DNA from: Rugosimonospora acidiphila | Lineage (GTDB): Bacteria > Actinomycetota > Actinomycetes > Mycobacteriales > Micromonosporaceae | Direction of reading: 5' to 3' | Assembly: GCF_039543385.1 (NCBI RefSeq) | Contig: NZ_BAABJQ010000024.1 | Location: forward strand, 83,723-147,722 | Length of the DNA stretch: 64,000 bases | In this document: in pieces, positions 57,804-64,000 of the stretch | Numbering within the stretch: position 1 is the stretch's first letter | Layout: every line of letters starts with the position of its first letter | Program-made: the position numbers and the translations under genes | Notes under the pieces: model-generated | The model's database searches: none | What the model saw: the letters and a program-made list of their open reading frames with translations, nothing else | Told to the model about the DNA's origin: nothing

Positions 57804-58856
57804 CTAGTCTCCAACTCCCGATGCGTCGAGTGCCTCCGCGACCTGCCGCAGGGCCTGCACCCCGGACGACCGATCGGCGACGAACAGCGTGACGGACAAC
57901 GTGGTCACTCCTGCGGCGGCATAGTCACGCATCCGCGCGGCGATCCGGTCGACCGGGCCGAGCAGGCTGGTCCGGTCGATGAACTCCAGTGGCACCGCCG
58001 CGGCGGCGTCCCGGTGCTTGCGGGCCAGGTAGAGGTCCTGCACCTGGCGGGCCTGGTCGGCGTAGCCCATCCGGCCCGCCAACTGGTTGTAGAAGTTCTG
58101 CTCCCGGCTGCCCATCCCGCCCACGTACAGGGCCGCGTACCAGCGGACGAGTTCGGCGCAGGCCTCGACGTCCTCGCCGATGACCACCGGTACCGAGGGC
58201 ACCACGTCGAAGCCGTCCATGGTCGCGCCGGCCTTGGCCCGGCCGGCGGCGACCGAGGCGAGTTGGGCGGCGGCGTACTCCGGTGCCAGGAAGATGGCCA
58301 ACCAGCCGTCGGCGATCTCGCCGGCCAGCTCCAGGTTCTTCGGGCCGACCGCGGCCAGGTAGGTGGGGATCCGCTCGCGCGGCGGGTGGAGCGCCAGCCG
58401 CAGCGCCTTGCCGGGCCCGTCGGGCAGCGGGAGTTGGTAGAACTCCCCGTCGTAGGCGACCTCGCCGCGGGCGATCGCCAGGCGCACGATGTCGACGTAC
58501 TCGCGGGTCCGGGCGAGCGGGCGGCCGAATCGCACGCCGTGCCACCCCTCGGACACCTGCGGGCCGGACACGCCCAGGCCCAGCCGGAACCGGCCGCCGG
58601 TCATCATGTCGATGGTGGCGGCGGTCATCGCCGTCATGGCCGGGGTGCGGGCCGGGATCTGCATCACCGCGGTACCCACGTCGATCCGCTCGGTCTGCCC
58701 GGCGATCCAGCTGAGCATGCTCACCGAGTCCGAGCCGTACGCCTCGGCCGCCCACACCACCGAGAAGCCCAGCCGGTCGGCCTCCTGGGCCAGCGCGAGG
58801 TGGTCGGCCGGGGTGCTCCACGCCGTCTGGTACCCGAGACTGAGTCCGAGCCGCAT
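57804..58856 (-). CDS. LLM-class F420-dependent oxidoreductase
   Basis: A 350-residue luciferase-like protein: MRLGLSLGYQTAWSTPADHL, GFSVVWAAEAYGSDSVSMLS, TAATIDMMTGGRFRLGLGVS, PTYLAAVGPKNLELAGEIAD. This TIGR03559-like subgroup is conserved beside uppP in mycolic and non-mycolic actinomycetes. ATG at 58856 has GGGAGG 6 nt upstream. Its TAG abuts the uppP start. Confidence 0.92.
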   Translation of the reverse strand: MRLGLSLGYQTAWSTPADHLALAQEADRLGFSVVWAAEAYGSDSVSMLSWIAGQTERIDVGTAVMQIPARTPAMTAMTAATIDMMTGGRFRLGLGVSGPQVSEGWHGVRFGRPLARTREYVDIVRLAIARGEVAYDGEFYQLPLPDGPGKALRLALHPPRERIPTYLAAVGPKNLELAGEIADGWLAIFLAPEYAAAQLASVAAGRAKAGATMDGFDVVPSVPVVIGEDVEACAELVRWYAALYVGGMGSREQNFYNQLAGRMGYADQARQVQDLYLARKHRDAAAAVPLEFIDRTSLLGPVDRIAARMRDYAAAGVTTLSVTLFVADRSSGVQALRQVAEALDASGVGD

Positions 58857-59061
58857 GACAAACCTCCCTTTCCGCCCGGCCGATCGGCGCCGGCGGAGTC
58901 CGGATGGCGACAAGTCCGCCCGCGACGGACAGACCGCCGGACGGGTCGCACCAGGGTAGCGGGCGGGCCACGAGCCACCCGCCGCGGCGTGCCCGAAGCA
59001 GTTCCTTGCGACAGCTGACCTGATCACGGCCGCGCTGCCACGTCTGGGCTGGCGATCCATG

Positions 59062-59067
59062 TAGTTT
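59062..59067 (+). promoter_or_regulatory. -10 box for aldo/keto reductase (leaderless)
   Basis: TAGTTT ends 8 nt before the ATG at 59076. No -35 recognised. Confidence 0.45.
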
Positions 59068-59075
59068 CACATCTC

Positions 59076-60047
59076 ATGCAGCAACGTCCGCTCGGCCGCG
59101 CCGGACTCCTGGTGTCCCGGCTCGCCCTCGGCACCATGACCTGGGGTCGGGACACCGAGGCCGATGACGCGGCGGCCCAGCTCAAGACGTTCGTGGACGC
59201 CGGTGGAAACCTGGTCGACACCGCCGATGTGTACGGCGACGGGGACGCCGAGGCGGTCATCGGCACCCTGCTGGCCAACGTGGTCAACCGTGACGATGTG
59301 CTGCTGGCCACCAAGTCCGGGCTGCGCCCGAGCCGGGAGCGCCGGCGGGACACCTCCCGGGGCCACCTGCTGCGCAGCCTGGACGCGTCGCTGGCCCGGC
59401 TCGGCGTCGAGCACGTGGACCTGTGGCAGGTGCACGGGTACGACCCGGACACCCCGCTGGACGAGACGATGTCCGCCCTGGACCACGCGGTGAGCACCGG
59501 CCGGGCCCGGTATGTGGGGATCTCCAACTTCTCCGGCTGGCAGACCGCCCGCGCGGCGACCTGGCAGGCCGCCTGGCCGGGCCGGGCGCCGCTGGTGGCC
59601 GCCCAGGTCGAGTACTCGCTGCTGGAGCGCGGCATCGAGCGCGAGGTGCTGCCCGCCTGCCACGCGCTGGGGCTGGGCGTCCTGCCCTGGTCCCCGCTGG
59701 GCCGGGGCGTGCTGACCGGCAAGTACCGCAACGGCCGGCCGGCCGACTCGCGGGCCGCCTCCCCGCACTTCGAGCTGTTCGTCTCGCTCTACCTGGACCC
59801 CCGCTGCTCGTCCATCGTCGAGTCGGTGGTCACCGCGGCCGCCGGGCTCGGCGTGTCGCCGCTGGAGGTCGCGCTGGCCTGGGTCCGCGACCGGCCCGGG
59901 GTGGTCGCGCCGGTGCTCGGCGCCCGGTCGGTCGGGCAGCTGCTCGGCGCCCTTCAGGTGGAGGAAATCACCCTACCGGGGGAGATCAGCCGGGCACTGG
60001 ACGACGTTTCGGCGATTAGCGTGGGATATCCAGAGCGCCAGGGTTGA
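59076..60047 (+). CDS. Aldo/keto reductase
   Basis: A 323-residue AKR TIM barrel: LGRAGLLVSRLALGTMTWGR start, NLVDTADVYGDGDAEAVIG with catalytic Asp and Tyr, TKSGLRPSRE with the Lys, DLWQVHGYDPDTPLDETMSA with the His, and the NADPH site GVLPWSPLGRGVLTGKYRNG. It reduces an unidentified aldehyde or ketone. Divergent from the LLM gene; the DUF5703 gene follows 33 nt later. Confidence 0.93.
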   Translation: MQQRPLGRAGLLVSRLALGTMTWGRDTEADDAAAQLKTFVDAGGNLVDTADVYGDGDAEAVIGTLLANVVNRDDVLLATKSGLRPSRERRRDTSRGHLLRSLDASLARLGVEHVDLWQVHGYDPDTPLDETMSALDHAVSTGRARYVGISNFSGWQTARAATWQAAWPGRAPLVAAQVEYSLLERGIEREVLPACHALGLGVLPWSPLGRGVLTGKYRNGRPADSRAASPHFELFVSLYLDPRCSSIVESVVTAAAGLGVSPLEVALAWVRDRPGVVAPVLGARSVGQLLGALQVEEITLPGEISRALDDVSAISVGYPERQG

Positions 60048-60080
60048 TGCCACTACCGCGGGCGAGGCAGTATCCAGAAC

Positions 60081-60272
60081 ATGGACTACGAATACGTGCC
60101 GCTGCGGTTGCCGCCGAATGTCGACCGGCTGACCGCTACGGCGCAGTTGGCGATCCAGGCGGAATTCTCCGGCTGGGAACTGGCCCGGGTGCAGCTGTTC
60201 CGGGACGGGACCCGCAAGGTGCTGTTACGACGCAGGCTGGGAGCGGCCCATCAGCCCGGGATCTCCTACTGA
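60081..60272 (+). CDS. DUF5703-family small protein
   Basis: A 63-residue protein: MDYEYVPLRLPPNVDRLTAT, AEFSGWELARVQLFRDGTRK, VLLRRRLGAAHQPG. The pattern (YEY..L.LP..V.R..A...L.I.AE..GWEL.R) is characteristic of a conserved small actinobacterial family beside the aldo/keto reductase. Function unknown. Probably co-transcribed with the upstream gene. Confidence 0.85.
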   Translation: MDYEYVPLRLPPNVDRLTATAQLAIQAEFSGWELARVQLFRDGTRKVLLRRRLGAAHQPGISY

Positions 60273-60301
60273 TCCCGGGCCGGGCCCACCCCTGAGGTCG
60301 C

Positions 60302-60967
60302 TCAGGCCGTCTCCACCCCGTCCAGGTCGCTGTACGGGTGCTCGTCCAGCCGGCCGACGAGCCGGTCGCCCTCCTCCAAGCGGAAGGGACCGTCCCCATC
60401 GGTCTCCTCGTACGCGTCGAGGTCCAGTGGCGCCGAGACCTCGGCGACCGCCACGATGCCGTCCAGCGGCTCCAGCTCTGGCACCTCCAGCGCGGCCAGC
60501 GAGCCGTCCCCGCTCTGCAGCAGCTCCAGCACCGCCTCGCTCACCGACTCCACCGGCTCCTCCGGCTCGTCGTCGGCGTTCGTGGAGGTCTGCCGGGCCG
60601 CCTCGGCCACCCGGATGAGCGCGGCCACGCTCGGCACCCGGTAGTCGCGGCGCTGCCGGATCGAGACCACGTGCGTGTACGGGTCGTCGGCGACCTCGAC
60701 GTCCTCCTCGTCCACTCCCGCGCCGAAGTGGCGGTCCGCCTCCTCCGGGTCGATCGCGTCCACATCCCACGGCGTCACCTCGCCGAACGCGTCGAGCAGC
60801 CGCTCGTCGTACTCGTAGGAGGCATTGTTCAGCTCGACGTAGGCGCGCCAGACACCGTCGTCATCGATCCGGCCGTCGGCCGCCTTGACCGCCTCTAGAT
60901 GAGCCCGGGCCGCTGCGAAAACCGCCTCCAACGCGGTGTTCAGCTCGGTGTACTGGTCATCGGTCAT
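60302..60967 (-). CDS. Acidic hypothetical protein
   Basis: A 221-residue, highly acidic protein (many Asp/Glu; e.g. DAIDPEEADRHFGAGVDEED, DDEPEEPVESVSEAVLELLQ). The N-terminus is helical (ELNTALEAVFAAARAHLEAV), then AYVELNNASYEYDERLLDAF. This resembles an actinobacterial family once called 'primosomal protein', with no evidence for that role. ATG at 60967 has GGGG about 8 nt upstream; GTG at 60976 is possible. The stop is convergent with DUF5703. Confidence 0.8.
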   Translation of the reverse strand: MTDDQYTELNTALEAVFAAARAHLEAVKAADGRIDDDGVWRAYVELNNASYEYDERLLDAFGEVTPWDVDAIDPEEADRHFGAGVDEEDVEVADDPYTHVVSIRQRRDYRVPSVAALIRVAEAARQTSTNADDEPEEPVESVSEAVLELLQSGDGSLAALEVPELEPLDGIVAVAEVSAPLDLDAYEETDGDGPFRLEEGDRLVGRLDEHPYSDLDGVETA

Positions 60968-60998
60968 GGTCTCTACCCCAAAGTCAGGTGTGGAAGCG

Positions 60999-62303
60999 TC
61001 AGGCTTGCCGCAGGAAGCGATCGAGAACTCGCACGCCGAACTGTAGCCCCTCCACCGGCACCCGCTCGTCAATGCCGTGGAAGAGTGCGGCGAAGTCCAG
61101 GTCGGCTGGCAGCCGCAGCGGGCTGAACCCGAAGCAGCGCACGCCCAGCTCGACCCAGGCCTTGGCGTCGGTACCGCCGGAGAGCATGTACGGCACCGGC
61201 CGGGCGCCGGAGTCCTCGGCCCGCAGCGCCGCGGCCATGGCGTCGACCAGCGCACCGTCGTACGTGGTCTCCAGCGGCTCCTGGTTCTGGATGAACTCGA
61301 TGTCCAGGTCCGGCCCGACCACCTCGCGCAGCTGCTCCAGGAACACGGCCGACTGGCCGGGCAGGGTGCGGCAGTCGATCGTGGCGGTGGCCCGGCCGGG
61401 AATCACGTTGTCCTTGTAGCCCGCGGAAAGCCGGGTCGGGTTCGCGGTGTTGCGGATGGTCGCGCCGATCAGGGTGGCGATGGGGCCGAGCTTGTTGATC
61501 GCGGCCTCCGGGTCGTTCGGGTCCAGCTCGATGCCGAGCACCTCGGAGATCTCCTCCAGGAACGCCCGCACGGTCGGGGTGACCACAACCGGGAAGCGGT
61601 GCCGGCCGAGCCGGGCCACCGCGTCGCACAGCGCGGTGACCGCGTTGTCATCGTTGATCATGGAACCGTGCCCCGGCCGGCCCTTGGTGGACAGGCGCAG
61701 CCAGTTGATCCCCTTTTCGGCGGTCTGGATCAGGTACAGCCGCAGGTCGTTGGAGACCGTGTAGGAGAAGCCGCCGACCTCGCCGATCGCCTCGGTGCAC
61801 CCCTCCAGCAGCTGCGGGTGCTCGCGGACCAGGTACCGGGCGCCGTAGTCGCTGCCCGCCTCCTCGTCGGCGGTGAAGCACAGCACCAGGTCACGGGGCG
61901 GCGTGACGCCGCGGCGCCGCCAGTCGCGCGCCACGGCCAGCACCATGGCGTCGAAGTCCTTCATGTCGACCGCGCCCCGGCCCCACACGTACCCGTCGCG
62001 CACCTCACCGGAGAACGGCGGGACCGTCCACTCGCTGGCGTCGGCCGGCACCACGTCGAGGTGCCCGTGCACCAGCAGCGCTCCCCGGCTGGGGTCGGCG
62101 CCCTCGAAGCGGGCCACGACGCTCGCCCGGCCGGGCGCGGCCTCGCGGATCTGCGGTTCCAGTCCGACCTCGGCCAGCTTCTCCGCCACGTACTCCGCGG
62201 CGCCGCGCTCACCGGCGCAGGTGGCCAGGTCACCGGTGTTGGTGGTATCGATCCTGATCAGATCACGGCACAGGTCGACGACCTCGTCGGCGGCAACAGT
62301 CAT
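60999..62303 (-). CDS. M20-family metallopeptidase/deacylase
   Basis: A 434-residue dinuclear zinc hydrolase: first metal His in HGHLDVVPADASEW, bridging Asp in GRGAVDMKDFDAM, catalytic Glu pair in FTADEEAGSDYG, further ligands in GEVGGFS-like strand and GTDAKAWVELG, and the last His in ALFHGIDERV. The lid dimerisation domain lies at about 190-310. It may be a dipeptidase or acyl-amino-acid hydrolase. ATG at 62303 has AAGGG upstream. The acidic-protein gene follows on the same strand. Confidence 0.92.
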   Translation of the reverse strand: MTVAADEVVDLCRDLIRIDTTNTGDLATCAGERGAAEYVAEKLAEVGLEPQIREAAPGRASVVARFEGADPSRGALLVHGHLDVVPADASEWTVPPFSGEVRDGYVWGRGAVDMKDFDAMVLAVARDWRRRGVTPPRDLVLCFTADEEAGSDYGARYLVREHPQLLEGCTEAIGEVGGFSYTVSNDLRLYLIQTAEKGINWLRLSTKGRPGHGSMINDDNAVTALCDAVARLGRHRFPVVVTPTVRAFLEEISEVLGIELDPNDPEAAINKLGPIATLIGATIRNTANPTRLSAGYKDNVIPGRATATIDCRTLPGQSAVFLEQLREVVGPDLDIEFIQNQEPLETTYDGALVDAMAAALRAEDSGARPVPYMLSGGTDAKAWVELGVRCFGFSPLRLPADLDFAALFHGIDERVPVEGLQFGVRVLDRFLRQA

Positions 62304-62393
62304 AGGGCCCTTCTTACCAGCCTGGAAGCGACCGCGACCGCCGGGGCGGCCCGGCATGATCAGCGTCGTGGTTTGGCGCGCCGGGCGGTCGGG

Positions 62394-62399
62394 TAGATC
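62394..62399 (+). promoter_or_regulatory. -10-like box before the hemerythrin gene
   Basis: TAGATC ends 7 nt before the ATG at 62407, consistent with a leaderless transcript, but the last base deviates from TANNNT. Confidence 0.35.
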
Positions 62400-62406
62400 T
62401 GCCGCC

Positions 62407-63060
62407 ATGAATGCTCCGCTGCCTCCGCTGCCACCCGTCCCCCAGGCCGACCGGCCCGACGCCCTGCCGGGCGGGCGCGACATGCTGGACGCCCTGGCCG
62501 AGGAGCACCAGGCGATCCAGAATCTTTACGCCCGGCTCGCCTCGGCGTTCGACGAATCCGGCTCACCGCGCGACGGCGCCGAGCCCGACCGGTCGGCACG
62601 GCGTGAGCTGGCCTCGCTGACCAGCGTGCTGACCGCCACCCTGACCCGGCACCTGTCCGCCGAGGAGCAGTACCTGTTCCCCGCCGTGGCCGCCGCGCTG
62701 CCCGACGGCGCCCGGCAGGCCGGCGCCGAGGTGACCGCCGACCAGGAGTTGCTGCGCGCGCTGCGGGACCTGGAGGCGGGCCCGGCGACCGACCTCGACG
62801 GCATCGAGGCCGTCGACCGGCAGCTGCGCCGGCACGTGCGGCGCTGCGAGGAGGAGCTGTTCCCCGAGCTGCGCCGGACACTCAGCGATGCCGACCTGAT
62901 CCGGCTGGGCAACCGGGTGGAGATCGCCGAGGACGCCGCGCCGACCCGGCCGCACCCGGCGACGCCGGCCACCCCGCCGTGGAACAAGGTGGTCGAGCCG
63001 GCCGTGGGCGTGGTCGACAAGGTACGCGACGTGCTGACCAGGCGCGCCACCCGCGACTGA
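62407..63060 (+). CDS. Hemerythrin HHE domain-containing protein
   Basis: A 217-residue protein with a four-helix HHE bundle: LAEEHQAIQNLYARLASAFD, LTRHLSAEEQYLFPAVAAAL (HxxxE), QLRRHVRRCEEELFPELRRT (HxxxE). These histidines and glutamates bind a di-iron centre for O2, NO or redox sensing. A Pro/Ala linker and a basic amphipathic tail (VGVVDKVRDVLTRRATRD) follow. Divergent from the M20 gene. Confidence 0.92.
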   Translation: MNAPLPPLPPVPQADRPDALPGGRDMLDALAEEHQAIQNLYARLASAFDESGSPRDGAEPDRSARRELASLTSVLTATLTRHLSAEEQYLFPAVAAALPDGARQAGAEVTADQELLRALRDLEAGPATDLDGIEAVDRQLRRHVRRCEEELFPELRRTLSDADLIRLGNRVEIAEDAAPTRPHPATPATPPWNKVVEPAVGVVDKVRDVLTRRATRD

Positions 63061-63068
63061 GCCCGGCG

Positions 63069-63212
63069 TCAGTGGAAGGCGCGGGACCAGCCGGGCCCGA
63101 TCAACACGGCCGTGATGATCAACACAGCTCCCCACAGCACCTGGCGGCGCAGCAGTGCGGCGGCCCCGAGGATCACCAGCACGATCGCGACGATCAGCTG
63201 CGGACGGTCCAT
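63069..63212 (-). CDS. Small two-helix membrane protein
   Basis: A 47-residue protein: MDRPQLIVAIVLVILGAAAL, then RRQVLWGAVLIITAVLIGPG and WSRAFH. Two hydrophobic helices with a short basic turn. Members of this kind are frequent in actinomycetes with unknown role. Convergent with the hemerythrin gene, with 8 nt between the stops. Start is uncertain; the frame is open further upstream. Confidence 0.6.
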   Translation of the reverse strand: MDRPQLIVAIVLVILGAAALLRRQVLWGAVLIITAVLIGPGWSRAFH

Positions 63213-63360
63213 ACGGCCGGCTACCCGGCACGAACGGGCGCAAACGGCGCGACACCCGCCCAATCCCCGTCCCCCCGCAACCGGAGGCACCCGTTTGCCG
63301 CGGGCCGGTCGGGGCACCCCCGAGGGGTCAGCACACCCGAGCCACGAAAGGTGGGTACCC

Positions 63361-63762
63361 GTGCCGGCACGCCAGGACCTTCCCAGCACCCTGCGCCGCT
63401 CCTCACCGAAGGCACAGGAGACCTGGATCAAGACGCACGACTCGGCCGTCGGCGAGTACGGCGAGGGCCAGCGCGCCCACCGGGTCGCCTTCGCCGCCCT
63501 CAAGCACTCCTTCGAGAAGGTCGGAGACCATTGGGAGGAGAAGGGGCGCCGGGGCCCGAGCGACGCGCAGGCGACCCGTTCCGTCCGGGACAAGCCGGTG
63601 CCCACGGCCGGCGGGGTGGACGCGAACGCCAGCAAGGACCACCTCATGGAGGTCGCCCGGCGGTTGGACATCAAGGGGCGTTCCAGCATGAACAAGGGCG
63701 AGCTGGTGAAGGCCATCAACAAGGGCAACGTCCGGCAGACCGCCAGGGCCCGCGCCCGGTAG
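63361..63762 (+). CDS. ChaB-family protein with Rho N-terminal (SAP-like) domain
   Basis: A 133-residue basic protein. Residues 1-60 are ChaB (MPARQDLPSTLRRSSPKAQE, then YGEGQRAHRVAFAALKHSFE, KVGDHWEEKG). Residues about 90-125 are a Rho_N/SAP-like nucleic-acid-binding helix pair (SKDHLMEVARRLDIKGRSSM, NKGELVKAINKG). Seen elsewhere as a stress-linked DNA-associated protein; the old name refers to cation transport regulation. GTG at 63361 has AAAGGTGG about 6 nt upstream. Confidence 0.88.
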   Translation: MPARQDLPSTLRRSSPKAQETWIKTHDSAVGEYGEGQRAHRVAFAALKHSFEKVGDHWEEKGRRGPSDAQATRSVRDKPVPTAGGVDANASKDHLMEVARRLDIKGRSSMNKGELVKAINKGNVRQTARARAR

Positions 63763-63823
63763 CCGCCCGGCCACTCCGCGCGAGCACGCCCCGCGACCTG
63801 CCCCACCCGCACGCCCGCCGGCG

Positions 63824-63849
63824 GCGCACCGCCGGCGGGGCCGGTCGGG
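63824..63849. terminator. Bidirectional terminator, 11-bp stem
   Basis: CCCGCCGGCGG (63824-63834) pairs perfectly with 63839-63849 around CGCA, between the convergent ChaB and sigma-factor genes. Confidence 0.75.
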
Positions 63850-63853
63850 ATCG

Positions 63854-64000
63854 CTACTCGGCGGTCAGCTCGGCGCGCATCGCGGCCAGCGACCGGGCCA
63901 GCATCCGGGACACGTGCATCTGGGAGATGCCGACCCGCTCGGCGATCTGCGTCTGGGTCAGGTTGCCGAAGAACCGCAGCACCACGATCTTCTGCTCGCG
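63854..64000 (-). CDS. RNA polymerase sigma factor, SigB/SigF type (C-terminal part)
   Basis: Only the last 48 residues are in the window: REQKIVVLRFFGNLTQTQIA and ERVGISQMHVSRMLARSLAA then MRAELTAE. This is region 4.2 with its helix-turn-helix that reads the -35 element; the QTQIAERVGISQMHVSRML wording is typical of SigB/SigF/SigG stress sigma factors. The gene starts beyond the right edge. Confidence 0.93.
   Translation of the reverse strand, partial: REQKIVVLRFFGNLTQTQIAERVGISQMHVSRMLARSLAAMRAELTAE

Noticed and set aside
1..64000. tRNA and rRNA genes
   Set aside because: No cloverleaf with a GTTCGA-type T-loop and acceptor stem, and no conserved rRNA segments, were recognised by eye; a tRNAscan/Infernal run would settle this.

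Overview
This window comes from a very G+C-rich actinomycete. Diagnostic genes are mycothiol ligase (mshC), two F420-type LLM oxidoreductases, a PPOX/F420 split-barrel protein, a PF04672-type methyltransferase, and a block in the order PAC2, GntR, mshC, SCO1664-like kinase, DUF3090, histidine phosphatase, uppP, LLM oxidoreductase, aldo/keto reductase, DUF5703 and M20 peptidase. That order is common in Micromonosporaceae, which is my best guess at family (inference from gene content only). No rRNA, tRNA, CRISPR array or intact transposon was seen.

Layout: 0.5-2.8 kb, an SPFH/GYF protein and a zinc-ribbon membrane protein; 2.8-3.55 kb, a decayed minus-strand membrane-protein gene carrying a 53-bp hairpin insertion; 3.6-7.4 kb, a PadR-FAD monooxygenase-MFS exporter module with a clear promoter and operator; 7.5-10.1 kb, two convergent LtrA-like membrane proteins separated by a phased palindrome array; 10.1-19.4 kb, mixed enzymes (a serine hydrolase with a triplicated 14-residue repeat, a sugar isomerase/dehydrogenase pair, a class III-type sirtuin, an SMP-30 lactonase, an APH-like kinase, a secreted protein), a gene interrupted by an in-frame UGA, and a double-HTH MerR regulator.

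19.5-29.1 kb is an extracellular glycan region: a secreted clan GH-A hydrolase with FnIII and CBM2, a Tat-exported beta-helix protein behind a LacI/CebR-like operator, an MBOAT O-acyltransferase, an AlgJ/AlgX-like protein and a large multi-spanning GT-C-like protein. Together they suggest export and O-acylation of a surface polysaccharide. 30.9-34.8 kb holds an NMT1-type binding lipoprotein, a UbiD-family decarboxylase and an ABC permease with no ATPase nearby. 34.8-43.9 kb holds peptidases, a PrmC-like methyltransferase, a sulfotransferase and redox or methyl-transfer enzymes. 44.0-49.2 kb holds a kinase-like membrane protein divergent from a translationally coupled M48 peptidase, zinc-ribbon and membrane-protein operon.

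49.2-51.0 kb is a compact minus-strand cassette of very small genes around a DUF1906 glycoside-hydrolase-like protein and a holin-like ORF carrying an in-frame UGA; it looks like a lysis or phage-derived remnant. From 51.4 kb to the right edge the genes are mostly conserved actinobacterial housekeeping genes, ending in the C-terminus of a SigB/F-type sigma factor.

Three window-wide patterns stand out. A -10 hexamer of TANNNT form lies 6-8 nt before the start codon of many genes, implying leaderless mRNAs. Short in-frame tandem duplications (15, 18, 21 and 42 bp) recur in low-complexity parts of proteins. Long GC-rich perfect hairpins without U tracts lie between convergent genes.
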